Below, in pieces: positions 7,337-15,197 of a stretch of 26,137 bases of DNA; within the stretch, counting starts at the first letter, position 1; each line of letters starts with the position of its first letter. The notes under the pieces were generated by a model. That model was not told where the DNA came from and did no database searches. It saw only the letters and a program-made list of their open reading frames with translations. Position numbers and translations under genes: made by a program. The DNA is from Thermoflexales bacterium (lineage in GTDB: Bacteria > Chloroflexota > Anaerolineae > B4-G1), in assembly GCA_007118795.1 (NCBI GenBank), contig SKQX01000188.1, forward strand, positions 1 to 26,137. The letters are read 5' to 3'.

Positions 7337-8671
7337 CTACTTGATGAACCCCTCGTAATGGCGCATCAACAGCTGCGCTTCGAGCTGACGCATGGTATCC
7401 AGCACCACGCCGACCACAATGAGCAATCCAGCCGAGGTGATGAGCAGCCTGGTCTGCATAAAGATGTCGACGATGTAGGGCAGGACAGCCACAATGCCCA
7501 GGAAGAGCGCGCCGATGAGGGTGATGCGCTTATATATGCGATCGATGTACTCGGCGGTGCGACGACCCGGCCGAACTCCCGGGATGAAGCCGCCCTGACG
7601 CTGCAGAGTACCCGGCAGATCCTGCTGCTGCACCATCACGTCGGTATAGAAGTACGTGAACCCGACCACAGCCAGGAAGTACATCACCCCGTACCCAGCG
7701 CTCTGCGCACTGAAGAAATCCATGGTCGATGCCGCAAGGCTGGCCACGAAGGGGCTCTCCGCGGTCATGAAGAACTGGGCAATCACCGCCGGGAAGGTCA
7801 AGATCGACTGGGCGAAGATCAGCGGGATCATCCCGGCCGTGTTGATCCGCAGCGGGATGTGCGTGCTCTGCCCCCCGTACATCTTCGTTCCCCGGACGCG
7901 CTTCCCGTACTGGACCGGAATGCGCCGCTCACCCTCCTGGACTACCACGATGAAGGCAACCGTGATGGCCGTGATGATGAGGAAAATTCCGATGGTCACG
8001 AATCCCATCAGGGCACCGCCGGGGCCGACGCCCTGCGCCTGGACCCAGGTGGTGATCAGATTCTCGGGCACTCGGGCCACGATGCCGGCGAAGATGATGA
8101 GAGACAGTCCATTGCCAATACCCTGCTCTGAGATCAACTCACCCAGCCAGATGGCGAACATAGTGCCAGCCGTCATCGATCCCAGTATGGCGACGGTGGA
8201 GATCATCTGCTCGGCAGTCGCGAACCCGAATCCCGGCAGGACCTGCGCCGGACCGCTGACGTTCACCAGACGAATCTGTCCCATCGCCTGCAGCAGGCCC
8301 AGGGGCACGGTCAGGTAGTACGTCCACTGGTTCATCTTCTCCTGCCCGGCCTGTCCCTCCTGAGCGAGACGCTCGAGACTGGGGATAATGGGAACCAGGA
8401 GCTGGAGGATAATGGACGCCGTCACGTACGGGTAGACGCCCGCTGCCATGACCGAGAACTGGGCCAGCGCCCCGCCAGACAACATGTCGATGAGACTGAA
8501 CAGCCGGCTGGCACCGCCGGTCCCGGCCAGCAACTGGGCCAGGGCCGCCCGATCGACCCCCGGGACTGGCACGTGCGCCGCCAGCCGGAAGATCACCAGG
8601 ATCAGCAGCGTGACCAAGAGCTTCCGCCTCAAGTCCGGCAACGTCATGGCACTCTTCAAAGCACTAAGCAT
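7337..8671 (-). CDS. secY: Protein translocase subunit SecY
   Basis: SecY is the pore of the Sec translocon in the inner membrane. The 444-residue protein has about ten hydrophobic segments, the first at roughly 17-36. A plug-like LFSLIDMLSGGAL lies at 58-70, and LGELISEQGIGNG at 176-188. The cytosolic loop QGGFIPGVRPG (359-369) contributes to SecA and ribosome contacts. The length is normal. It follows rplO by 50 bases and precedes adk, the canonical spc-operon position that couples channel synthesis to ribosome synthesis. Confidence 0.97.
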   Translation of the reverse strand: MLSALKSAMTLPDLRRKLLVTLLILVIFRLAAHVPVPGVDRAALAQLLAGTGGASRLFSLIDMLSGGALAQFSVMAAGVYPYVTASIILQLLVPIIPSLERLAQEGQAGQEKMNQWTYYLTVPLGLLQAMGQIRLVNVSGPAQVLPGFGFATAEQMISTVAILGSMTAGTMFAIWLGELISEQGIGNGLSLIIFAGIVARVPENLITTWVQAQGVGPGGALMGFVTIGIFLIITAITVAFIVVVQEGERRIPVQYGKRVRGTKMYGGQSTHIPLRINTAGMIPLIFAQSILTFPAVIAQFFMTAESPFVASLAASTMDFFSAQSAGYGVMYFLAVVGFTYFYTDVMVQQQDLPGTLQRQGGFIPGVRPGRRTAEYIDRIYKRITLIGALFLGIVAVLPYIVDIFMQTRLLITSAGLLIVVGVVLDTMRQLEAQLLMRHYEGFIK

Positions 8672-8721
8672 CTTCCTATCCCTCTATCTAGCTCGCTACA
8701 CCTACTTGCACCAATAACTAC

Positions 8722-9207
8722 CTACCGCGTGCGACGACCGCCTCGCTGCCAGGGGAGCTCCTCCACGGTACCCCCGGCCGCTTCGATCTTCGCGCGGGCG
8801 TTCTTGGAAAACCGATGCGCCTTCACCGTCACGGCGAAATCGATCGCCCCTCGGCCCAGAACCGCGATCCACTCGTCGGCGTTGTTGATGACGCCCGCCT
8901 CGGCCAGCGTCTGGGGCGTTACCTCATCGCCCTCCGAAAAGCCCGCCAGGACGATCCGGTTCACATTGACGGGTGTGAACTCCACCCGCCACGGATCGGA
9001 GAAGTCCGCCCCCCGGGGCTTGCCGAGTCGCTGCCAGAGCGGCGTCTGTCCGCCCTCAAAGCCGGGTCGTACCCCCCCGCCACTGCGCGAATTCTGACCC
9101 TTCATCCCACGCCCCGCGGTCTTGCCATAGCCGGATCCCCGACCACGGCCCACGCGCTTCCGCTTCTTCTTCTCTCCCTCTGCTGGTTTTAGCTCGTGCA
9201 GCTTCAT
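8722..9207 (-). CDS. rplO: 50S ribosomal protein L15
   Basis: L15 is a late-assembling large-subunit protein. The 161 residues begin MKLHELKPAEGEKKKRKRVG and contain the glycine-rich arm GRGRGSGYGKTAGRGMKGQ, followed by the GFEGGQTPLWQRLGK segment. The start ATG 9207 has a GGAGG site 5 bases upstream and is preferred over an in-frame start at 9219. It lies 15 bases after rpmD. Confidence 0.97.
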   Translation of the reverse strand: MKLHELKPAEGEKKKRKRVGRGRGSGYGKTAGRGMKGQNSRSGGGVRPGFEGGQTPLWQRLGKPRGADFSDPWRVEFTPVNVNRIVLAGFSEGDEVTPQTLAEAGVINNADEWIAVLGRGAIDFAVTVKAHRFSKNARAKIEAAGGTVEELPWQRGGRRTR

Positions 9208-9222
9208 AACCGCCTCCAACCG

Positions 9223-9417
9223 CTACTCCTGCCCCTCAGTCTCCTCCACCGTCACCAGATGGCTCACCTTGTTCACCATTCCGCGGATGGTGGGCGTATC
9301 GCCAAGCTCCACCGTCTGGTTCATGCGCCGGAGGCCCAGAGCTCGGACCGTCCGTTTCTGAACCCGTTTGCATCCAACCGGGCTCTTGGTCAAGGTGATC
9401 CGCAGTCTTCCGCTCAT
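9223..9417 (-). CDS. rpmD: 50S ribosomal protein L30
   Basis: L30 is a small large-subunit protein present only in some bacteria. The 64-residue sequence shows ITLTKSPVGCKRVQKRTVRALGL split around position 20 and the TPTIRGMVNKVSHLV segment, both diagnostic. Its ATG overlaps the rpsE stop codon in an ATGA arrangement, suggesting translational coupling. The normal rpsE-rpmD-rplO order is kept. Confidence 0.96.
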   Translation of the reverse strand: MSGRLRITLTKSPVGCKRVQKRTVRALGLRRMNQTVELGDTPTIRGMVNKVSHLVTVEETEGQE

Positions 9418-9917
9418 TGCCCCCGACTCCAGAACGGCGTCACTCGCTCCACCGGGACGCCCCGCTCGCGCGCTACGTCCTCGATGGTACGCAGCTTGTT
9501 CAGCCCGTCCATCGCCGCCCGTACAACGCTCAGCGCATTAGGGCTGCCGAGGGACTTGGTGAGCACGTCGTCTATGCCAGCCGCCTTGAAGACCGCGCGC
9601 ACATTCTCGGAGGCGATGGTGCCGGTGCCGGGAGCAGCCGGTTTCATCAGCAACTGCGCTCCACCGCAGACCCCAGTCACCTCGTGAGGAATGGTGGACC
9701 CCAGTCGCGGCACCGTCATCATCTCCTCGCGGGCCCGGTCCATCGCCTTGTGAATCGCGTCGGGCACTCCGCGCGCCTTCCCAATACCCATACCGATCCG
9801 TCCGTGATTGTCGCCCACCACAGCGACAACGCGGAAGGAGAAGCGCCGACCGCCCTTAACGACGTTGGCAACCCGTGTGATATCTACGACGTGCTCATCC
9901 AGTTCTTCTCTCGCCAT
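9414..9917 (-). CDS. rpsE: 30S ribosomal protein S5
   Basis: S5 helps maintain decoding accuracy and forms part of the mRNA entry helicase region with S3 and S4. The 167 residues include GGRRFSFRVVAVVGD (22-36), the GRIGMGIGKARGVPDAI loop, and the C-terminal domain segment DVLTKSLGSPNALSVVRA. The length is normal. It lies 15 bases after rplR and overlaps rpmD by four bases. Confidence 0.97.
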   Translation of the reverse strand: MAREELDEHVVDITRVANVVKGGRRFSFRVVAVVGDNHGRIGMGIGKARGVPDAIHKAMDRAREEMMTVPRLGSTIPHEVTGVCGGAQLLMKPAAPGTGTIASENVRAVFKAAGIDDVLTKSLGSPNALSVVRAAMDGLNKLRTIEDVARERGVPVERVTPFWSRGQ

Positions 9918-9932
9918 TCTGCCTCCGTAACC

Positions 9933-10298
9933 CTAGAACTCCAGTCCCTTCTCGCGGGCCGCTTCCGCCAGCGCCTTCACGCGGCCGTGAAACTTGTACC
10001 CGCCGCGATCGAAAACCACCGCCTCAATCCCCTTCTCACGCGCTCGCTCCGCCACGGTCTCGCCGACCAGCCGAGCCTGCTCCGTCTTCGACAACCCGTC
10101 CAACTGAGGCCTGATGGCCGTGTCGACGGTCGAAGCGGAGACCAGCGTCTCGCCTTCCCAATCGTCTATGACCTGGGCATAGATATGCTGCAGGCTACGG
10201 AAGACATTGAGACGCGGCCGCTCCTGGGTGCCGGAAACCTTCGCGCGTATGCGCTTGTGTCGTCTCCGACGCGCTGCTGCCCGATCAACTTCTGGCAT
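9933..10298 (-). CDS. rplR: 50S ribosomal protein L18
   Basis: L18 binds 5S rRNA together with L5. The 121-residue protein has the RRRRHKRIRAKVSGTQERPRL region at the N-terminus (arginine-rich), LNVFRSLQHIYAQVIDD, and the C-terminal DRGGYKFHGRVKALAEAARE. All are family hallmarks. A 79-base gap without clear structure separates it from rplF upstream, and rpsE follows after 15 bases. Confidence 0.97.
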   Translation of the reverse strand: MPEVDRAAARRRRHKRIRAKVSGTQERPRLNVFRSLQHIYAQVIDDWEGETLVSASTVDTAIRPQLDGLSKTEQARLVGETVAERAREKGIEAVVFDRGGYKFHGRVKALAEAAREKGLEF

Positions 10299-10377
10299 AT
10301 CTCACCTTCAAACCTTCCTCACATAACAGGTGGTCACCCAACTTAGGCCCTCCCGGACCTCCGACCCCTATCAAACT

Positions 10378-10938
10378 CTAGTAGGTGCCGGCACCGATCT
10401 TGCCGGCCTTACCGGCCTTGCGGGGCACGTGCTCGCCGACATAGCGAACCCCTTTCCCCTGGTACGGTTCCGGCGGCCGCCACGCCCGTATCTGGGCCGC
10501 TACCTGACCAACCTTCTCCTTGCTGATCCCCCTCACCGTGATGATCTTCTTCCGCGGCTGAACATCGAAATCGATGCCCTCGGGGTTGGCGATTCGTAGG
10601 GGGTGAGAGAAGCCCAACTGCAGATCCAGCGATCCGTCATTCATCAGCTCCACCCGGTAGCCGACCCCGTGAATCTCCAACTGTTTCTCGTACCCCTCCG
10701 TCACGCCGATCACCATGTTGTTCAACAAGGACCGGCTCAGACCGTGCAGCTCCCGGTGTCGCCGCTGATCCGTGGGGCGGCGCACCAGAAGCGTCGTGTC
10801 CTCTTGGGCGATCTCGATATCCGGGTGAAACTCCCGGTCGATGGTCCCTTTCGGTCCCTCCACCGTGACTCTATTCCGGTCAATTCTAACCGTGACCCCC
10901 TCGGGTAAGGGAATCGGCATTCTTCCGATGCGTGACAT
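10378..10938 (-). CDS. rplF: 50S ribosomal protein L6
   Basis: L6 is a two-domain protein near the factor-binding site of the large subunit. The 186-residue sequence starts MSRIGRMPIPLPEGV. The second domain contains RKKIITVRGISKEKVGQVAA and the C-terminal YQGKGVRYVGEHVPRKAGK, both typical. ATG 10938 is chosen because GGAGGAG stands about 5 bases upstream; an in-frame start at 10959 would only add residues unlike the family. It follows rpsH by 21 bases. Confidence 0.97.
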   Translation of the reverse strand: MSRIGRMPIPLPEGVTVRIDRNRVTVEGPKGTIDREFHPDIEIAQEDTTLLVRRPTDQRRHRELHGLSRSLLNNMVIGVTEGYEKQLEIHGVGYRVELMNDGSLDLQLGFSHPLRIANPEGIDFDVQPRKKIITVRGISKEKVGQVAAQIRAWRPPEPYQGKGVRYVGEHVPRKAGKAGKIGAGTY

Positions 10939-10959
10939 CCTATCTCCTCCTCCAACCAC

Positions 10960-11367
10960 CTACCAAACGTAGCAGAGCACCTCGCCACCGATACCCATGC
11001 GGCGGGCCCGCTGACCGGTCATCACGCCCTTCGATGTCGTCATGATGGCGACGCCCATCCCGCCCTTCACCCAGGGAATATCGGACGCCCCGCGGTAGAT
11101 GCGACGACCGGGGGTGCTGACCCGTTTGATCTCCCGGATCACCGGATGGCGTTCCTTCCTCTCGCCGACGTACTTGATGTCAATAACCAAGCTCGGCTGA
11201 GAATCGTGCTCGACCATCCGATAATCCTGAATGAACCCCTCTTCCTTCAGAATCTCGGCAATCGCGACCCGCATCTTGGAAGAAGGCATGGACACGCTCG
11301 GGTGACCGGCCGTCAATGCGTTGCGGATTCGCGCTAACATATCAGATATTGGATCAGTCATCGTCAT
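10960..11367 (-). CDS. rpsH: 30S ribosomal protein S8
   Basis: S8 binds the central domain of 16S rRNA and in E. coli also represses the spc operon. The 135-residue protein contains DPISDMLARIRNALTAGH and ends with the family motif SKGVMTGQRARRMGIGGEVLCYVW. The segment RPGRRIYRG is represented as TPGRRIYRG. The start is ambiguous between ATG 11367 and ATG 11361; I use the first because GGGGAG lies about ten bases upstream. It follows the S14 gene after 46 bases. Confidence 0.96.
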   Translation of the reverse strand: MTMTDPISDMLARIRNALTAGHPSVSMPSSKMRVAIAEILKEEGFIQDYRMVEHDSQPSLVIDIKYVGERKERHPVIREIKRVSTPGRRIYRGASDIPWVKGGMGVAIMTTSKGVMTGQRARRMGIGGEVLCYVW

Positions 11368-11413
11368 TGGATCAGATCTCCCCGGCGGCCCGCTGCCCAA
11401 GCACCGCTCCTGG

Positions 11414-11596
11414 TTACCAACTCGCCTTCCTCACACCAGGAATCTCACCCTTGAGGGCCAGTTCCCGGAAGCAGATGCGGCAGAGTTGAAAGCGACGCAT
11501 ATAGCCGCGCGGCCGACCACAGCGCTTGCAGCGATTCACCTCTTGTACTTCGTACTTTCGGTCCTTCTCCCGCTCGATCAACGCCTTTCTCGCCAT
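11414..11596 (-). CDS. rpsZ: 30S ribosomal protein S14, zinc-binding (type Z)
   Basis: This is the short, 60-residue S14 of the small-subunit head. Cysteines C23, C26, C39 and C42 form the zinc site within NRCKRCGRPRGYMRRFQLCR. The C-terminal LALKGEIPGVRKASW is invariant-looking for the family. The zinc-type short form is used by Firmicutes, Actinobacteria, Chloroflexota, Thermus and others, while proteobacteria use a longer form without the cysteines. It follows rplE by 25 bases. Confidence 0.97.
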   Translation of the reverse strand: MARKALIEREKDRKYEVQEVNRCKRCGRPRGYMRRFQLCRICFRELALKGEIPGVRKASW

Positions 11597-11621
11597 ACGT
11601 GCTCCTCTCTACTGATACCGA

Positions 11622-12167
11622 CTACTGAACCGGGCGACGAAAGGGCATCCCCAGCAACTCCAAGAGCCGGCGTCCCTCCTCGTCCGTCTGTGCCGTCGTC
11701 ACCATAGTGATCTCCATCCCCCGGATCTGGTCCACGGAGTCATAGTCGATCTCGGGGAAGACCAGCTGCTCCGTCAATCCCACCGTGTAGTTGCCCCGGC
11801 CGTCCAGCTTGTCCTTGACGCCTCGGAAGTCGCGCTGCCGCGCCAAGGCCACATTCACCAACCGATCCAAGAACGCCCACATCCGGGGGCCCCGGAGCGT
11901 CACCTTGACGCCGATGGGGTCTCCCTCGCGAATTTTGAACACGGAGATTGACTTCTTGGCTCGGGTCACGACAGGCCGCTGTCCCACGATAGTCATCACA
12001 TCCTGCACCGCGTGATCCAGCGCCCTGGGATTATCGGGGCCTTCCCCTACCCCCACGTTGACCACGACCTTTCGCAGGCGGGGAGCCTCCATCACATTGT
12101 CGTACCCAAACTCCTCCACCAACTGGGGTCGAATTTCTTCCTGGTACCGTTTCTTCAACCGCTGCAT
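11622..12167 (-). CDS. rplE: 50S ribosomal protein L5
   Basis: L5 carries 5S rRNA into the large subunit and contacts the P-site tRNA. The 181 residues include APRLRKVVVNVGVGEG (near 30), the TRAKKSISVFKIREGDPIGVKVTLRG segment interrupted around position 90, and the end EGRRLLELLGMPFRR. The start is ATG at 12167, 12 bases after rplX. Length and order are normal. Confidence 0.97.
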   Translation of the reverse strand: MQRLKKRYQEEIRPQLVEEFGYDNVMEAPRLRKVVVNVGVGEGPDNPRALDHAVQDVMTIVGQRPVVTRAKKSISVFKIREGDPIGVKVTLRGPRMWAFLDRLVNVALARQRDFRGVKDKLDGRGNYTVGLTEQLVFPEIDYDSVDQIRGMEITMVTTAQTDEEGRRLLELLGMPFRRPVQ

Positions 12168-12179
12168 CTATCTACCTCT

Positions 12180-12503
12180 CTAACTGGGGATCGTCTCGCC
12201 GCACTTCTTGCACACCCGCACCTTCCGCCCGCCCTGACGCTCAAACCCGACGCGCGTGCGCTCATTACAGCCGGGGCATACGAGCATGACGTTCGAGCTG
12301 TGAATCGGCCCCTCATACTCGATGATTCCGGGCTGAACTTGCTGTCGCCCGGCCCGCATCGGGCGTTGGTGCTTTTTGATGATGTTCACCCCGGCGACGA
12401 CGACCCGGTCCTTGCCCGGCATCACCTGCTTCACCTCACCCCGCAGCCCGCGCCCGTCGCCAGAGATGACCTCCACCGTATCGCCGCTCTTGATTCGATT
12501 CAC
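12180..12503 (-). CDS. rplX: 50S ribosomal protein L24
   Basis: L24 starts large-subunit assembly and lies at the tunnel exit. The 107-residue protein has the KOW motif SGDTVEVISGDGRGLRGEV near the N-terminus, followed by VVAGVNIIKKHQRP. The C-terminal part has two CxxC pairs, CPGC and CKKC, a zinc-ribbon-like tail common in bacterial L24. It lies 23 bases downstream of rplN and 12 upstream of rplE. Confidence 0.97.
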   Translation of the reverse strand: MNRIKSGDTVEVISGDGRGLRGEVKQVMPGKDRVVVAGVNIIKKHQRPMRAGRQQVQPGIIEYEGPIHSSNVMLVCPGCNERTRVGFERQGGRKVRVCKKCGETIPS

Positions 12504-12526
12504 CGTACCACCTCTTCCCTAACCTG

Positions 12527-12898
12527 CTACACCACTTCCGGCGCCAAGGAGACAATTTTCATGAACCCGAGTTCCCGCAACTCGCGGGCAACCGGGCCAA
12601 AGATGCGCGTGCCCAGAGGGTTGAAGCTCGTTCCCTCCAAAATCACCGCGGCATTGTCATCGAAGCGGATGCTCGATCCGTCGGGACGGCGGTGTTCCTT
12701 GGACGTACGCACGATCACCGCCCGCACGATTTCGCCCTTTTGCACCTGGGCACGCGCGGCCGCTCGTCTCACACTGCCGACCACGATGTCGCCCACCCCA
12801 CCATATCTCCGCGCCGATCCTCCCGTCACACGGATCACGTTGAGATCGCGCGCCCCGGTATTGTCGGCGATGCGGATCTTACTCTCTTGCTGGATCAT
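12527..12898 (-). CDS. rplN: 50S ribosomal protein L14
   Basis: L14 lies at the subunit interface of the large subunit. The 123-residue protein begins MIQQESKIRIADNTGARDL and ends ELGFMKIVSLAPEVV, both diagnostic. I choose ATG 12898, which overlaps the rpsQ stop codon in an ATGA arrangement; the in-frame extension to 12949 reads back into rpsQ and is rejected. Coupling to rpsQ is likely. Confidence 0.97.
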   Translation of the reverse strand: MIQQESKIRIADNTGARDLNVIRVTGGSARRYGGVGDIVVGSVRRAAARAQVQKGEIVRAVIVRTSKEHRRPDGSSIRFDDNAAVILEGTSFNPLGTRIFGPVARELRELGFMKIVSLAPEVV

Positions 12899-13164
12899 CG
12901 TCCGACCTCCGACAGCTCCGAGCGCTCCAGGACCTCGGCGACGCGCCACCGTTTCTCGCGACTCATGGGCCGGGACTCTACGATCCTCACCAGATCGCCG
13001 GTCCGGCAGCTGTTCTCCTCATCGTGCGCCTTATACTTCTTGCGCAGGCGCAAGACCTTCTCGTACAGCGGGTGACGTGCGCGACGCTCAACCTGCACCA
13101 CCGCCGTCTTGTCCATCTTGGCGCTCAAGACGGTCCCGACTAACTCCCTCGGCTGCCCTTTCAC
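12895..13164 (-). CDS. rpsQ: 30S ribosomal protein S17
   Basis: S17 is a primary 16S rRNA-binding protein with an OB fold. The 89 residues contain RELVGTVLSAKMDKTAVVQV, HPLYEKVLRLRKKYKAHDE and the GDLVRIVESRPMSREKRWRV segment. The start is GTG at 13164, overlapping the rpmC stop by four bases (GTGA), and the gene in turn overlaps rplN by four bases. The chain rpmC-rpsQ-rplN is therefore tightly coupled. Confidence 0.97.
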   Translation of the reverse strand: MKGQPRELVGTVLSAKMDKTAVVQVERRARHPLYEKVLRLRKKYKAHDEENSCRTGDLVRIVESRPMSREKRWRVAEVLERSELSEVGR

Positions 13165-13379
13165 CGCCCCTCCTCCGTCATCTCGGCGATCAACTCACGC
13201 TCTCGAAGAATCGTCTTCATCCGAGCCACGTCTCGCTTCACCCGCCTGACCTGGTTGAAATCCTCCAACCGTCCCAGATTCATCTGACGACGCAGGGCGA
13301 AGAGCTCCCGTTGAGCTTCCTCGATTCGAAGCCCTATCTCGTCGCTGGTCATCTCTCGGATCTCGCTTGGTTCTACCAT
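13161..13379 (-). CDS. rpmC: 50S ribosomal protein L29
   Basis: L29 is a small helical protein beside the polypeptide exit and a docking point for trigger factor and SRP. The 72-residue protein shows IREMTSDEIGLRIEEAQREL and the conserved RRQMNLGRLEDFNQVRRVKRD region, then RMKTILRERE. It lies 13 bases after rplP and overlaps rpsQ by four bases. Confidence 0.96.
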   Translation of the reverse strand: MVEPSEIREMTSDEIGLRIEEAQRELFALRRQMNLGRLEDFNQVRRVKRDVARMKTILRERELIAEMTEEGR

Positions 13380-13392
13380 GGCTTACTCTCCA

Positions 13393-13806
13393 CTAAACGT
13401 CCTCGCGCTTCACAAACTGGCAGTCGATGGGCAGCTTGTGGGAAGCCCTGCGGAAGGCCTCGCGTGCCATCTCCTCGGATACACCGCTGAGCTCAAACAG
13501 AATTCGTCCGGGGCGCACCACGGCCACCCAGTGATCCACGTCACCCTTGCCCTTGCCCATCCGCGTCTCAGCCGCCTTCTGTGTCACCGGCTTGTCCGGG
13601 AAGATGCGAATCCAGTATTTCCCACGGCGGCGTACGTGTCGGACAATCGTCGTCCGCGCGGACTCGATCTGTCGGGACGTGATCCAACTCGGCTCGAGAG
13701 CCTGCAAGCCAAACTCGCCGAAGGCCAGCTCAGTTCCGCGGGAGGCCTTGCCCTTCATCCGACCACGAAACTGCTTGCGATACTTAACACGCTTTGGCAT
13801 CAACAT
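13393..13806 (-). CDS. rplP: 50S ribosomal protein L16
   Basis: L16 organises the aminoacyl-tRNA site of the large subunit. The 137-residue sequence has MPKRVKYRKQFRGRMKGKASRG at the N-terminus (interrupting at 20), then GEFGLQALEPSWITSRQIES and the WIRIFPDKPVTQKAAETRMGKGKG segment, all diagnostic. The first ATG (13806) has GGAGAG about 8 bases upstream; a second ATG two codons later is also possible. It follows rpsC by 28 bases. Confidence 0.97.
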   Translation of the reverse strand: MLMPKRVKYRKQFRGRMKGKASRGTELAFGEFGLQALEPSWITSRQIESARTTIVRHVRRRGKYWIRIFPDKPVTQKAAETRMGKGKGDVDHWVAVVRPGRILFELSGVSEEMAREAFRRASHKLPIDCQFVKREDV

Positions 13807-13834
13807 CGTCTCTACTCTCCATCCACCCTTGTCA

Positions 13835-14500
13835 TCAGACGACGAAGGGCTGTTCCGCTGCCTCTTCCTCGGTAAGCACTTCGCCCTTGTAGACCCACAC
13901 CTTCACCCCGATATTGCCGTAGGTGGTGGCTGCCTCATCCCGCGCGAAGTCGACGTTGGCCCGCAGAGTTTGCAGTGGCAACTGCCCTTCGTGTCGCCAC
14001 TCTCGACGAGACATCTGTGATCCGGACAAGCGCCCCTTGCATTCCACCTTGATGCCCTCGGCACCGGCATCCATCGCGGACCTCACGGCTCGCTGCATGG
14101 CGCGACCGTGGTAGATGCGCCGCTCCAGCTGTGACGCGATGTTACTGGCCACGAGCCTGGCATCCAACTCCGGTTGCTCAACCTCCTGCACGTCGATGTT
14201 CGTCCGTTTCCCGGACAGGTCCTGCAATTCCTCGCGCAACTGCTTCACGTTGGATCCACGTCGCCCAATCACGATACCCGGTTTGGCTGTCCACACCGTT
14301 ATGGAGACCTGGTTTGGGAACCGCTCAATCTCGATGCGCGAGATGCCGGCTCTTCGGGTTGCGGTCTCGTCGATGTGCTCGCGAATCCTTAGATCCTCGT
14401 GCAGAAGCTCGGCATACTCGTCGCCCTCAGCGTACCACCGCGACTTCCAGTCCCGGATGACCCCAATCCTGAACCCGTAGGGATGAACCTTGTGCCCCAA
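13835..14500 (-). CDS. rpsC: 30S ribosomal protein S3
   Basis: S3 shapes the mRNA entry tunnel. The 221-residue protein begins MGHKVHPYGFRIGVIRDWKS. A KH RNA-binding domain includes the GRRG motif (79-82) in PGIVIGRRGSNVKQL. The C-terminal domain contains the GAEGIKVECKGRLSGSQMSR segment and the family end DEAATTYGNIGVKVWVYKGE. The length is normal. It lies 11 bases downstream of rplV. Confidence 0.97.
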   Translation of the reverse strand: MGHKVHPYGFRIGVIRDWKSRWYAEGDEYAELLHEDLRIREHIDETATRRAGISRIEIERFPNQVSITVWTAKPGIVIGRRGSNVKQLREELQDLSGKRTNIDVQEVEQPELDARLVASNIASQLERRIYHGRAMQRAVRSAMDAGAEGIKVECKGRLSGSQMSRREWRHEGQLPLQTLRANVDFARDEAATTYGNIGVKVWVYKGEVLTEEEAAEQPFVV

Positions 14501-14511
14501 ATTCTTCCTCC

Positions 14512-14871
14512 TTACTCTTCTTTCTCTTCCAGCACGACGGTAATATGCGACGAACGCTTGCGGATCATCTTAACGCGCCCGCGCGCACCGTAGCGCCGGC
14601 GGCGCCCCTTCCCCGGGTTGACCCCGGGCCCCTCATCAGCCACAATCTTCGCCACGAACAGCTCGTCCCGGGGAATTCCCAGGTTCTCCTCCGCGTTAGC
14701 GATGGCAGAGTTGATCACCTTGGTCACAGGCCGCGCCGCCGCGTGGGGCAGAAAGTGAAGCACGTGCAATGCCTCTTCGACGTCCATCCCCCGCACCTGA
14801 TCGATCACCCGTCGGACTTTCCTCGGGGACATGTTTATGTGCTTCGCCTGGGCGACTATCTCGGTACCCAT
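14512..14871 (-). CDS. rplV: 50S ribosomal protein L22
   Basis: L22 lines the peptide exit tunnel with a long beta hairpin. The 119 residues contain AKHINMSPRKVRRVIDQVRG, the SAIANAEENLGIPRDELFV segment and the tunnel hairpin KGRRRRYGARGRVKMIRKRS, with the tail HITVVLEEKEE. No deletion typical of macrolide resistance is evident in the hairpin by eye. It lies 6 bases downstream of rpsS. Confidence 0.97.
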   Translation of the reverse strand: MGTEIVAQAKHINMSPRKVRRVIDQVRGMDVEEALHVLHFLPHAAARPVTKVINSAIANAEENLGIPRDELFVAKIVADEGPGVNPGKGRRRRYGARGRVKMIRKRSSHITVVLEEKEE

Positions 14872-14877
14872 CTACCC

Positions 14878-15162
14878 CTACCCTCCGGGCTTCTTCATCA
14901 CGCGCCCCTTCTTCTCCCGTCTCCGATGCCCGCGGAAGGTGCGCGTGGGGGCAAACTCGCCGAGCTTGTGGCCGACCATATCCTCGGTGATGTAGGTCGG
15001 GATGTGCCTGCGCCCATCGTGTACAGCGATGGTGTGCCCGACCATCTGCGGATAGATCGTCGAAGATCGGGACCAGGTCCGGATCACCCTCTTCTCGCCC
15101 CGTCGATTCATCTCCTCGACTTTCTCGAGGAGTTTTGGACTCACAAATGGATAACGTGCCAT
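14878..15162 (-). CDS. rpsS: 30S ribosomal protein S19
   Basis: S19 binds the small-subunit head next to S13. The 94-residue protein includes TWSRSSTIYPQMVGHTIAVHDG and the VGHKLGEFAPTRTFRGH motif, both strongly conserved. It is followed by rplV after 6 bases and preceded by rplB 35 bases upstream, as expected for the S10 operon. Confidence 0.97.
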   Translation of the reverse strand: MARYPFVSPKLLEKVEEMNRRGEKRVIRTWSRSSTIYPQMVGHTIAVHDGRRHIPTYITEDMVGHKLGEFAPTRTFRGHRRREKKGRVMKKPGG

Positions 15163-15197
15163 ACCGCCTCTCTCCTTGCGACCTTAAACCCGACCAG

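Noticed and set aside
12012..13490. Plus-strand open frame of 492 codons antisense to rplE-rplX-rplN-rpsQ-rpmC
   Set aside because: It lies opposite five certain ribosomal protein genes, has no recognisable motif and is a typical shadow of GC-rich coding sequence. The same holds for the other long plus-strand frames.
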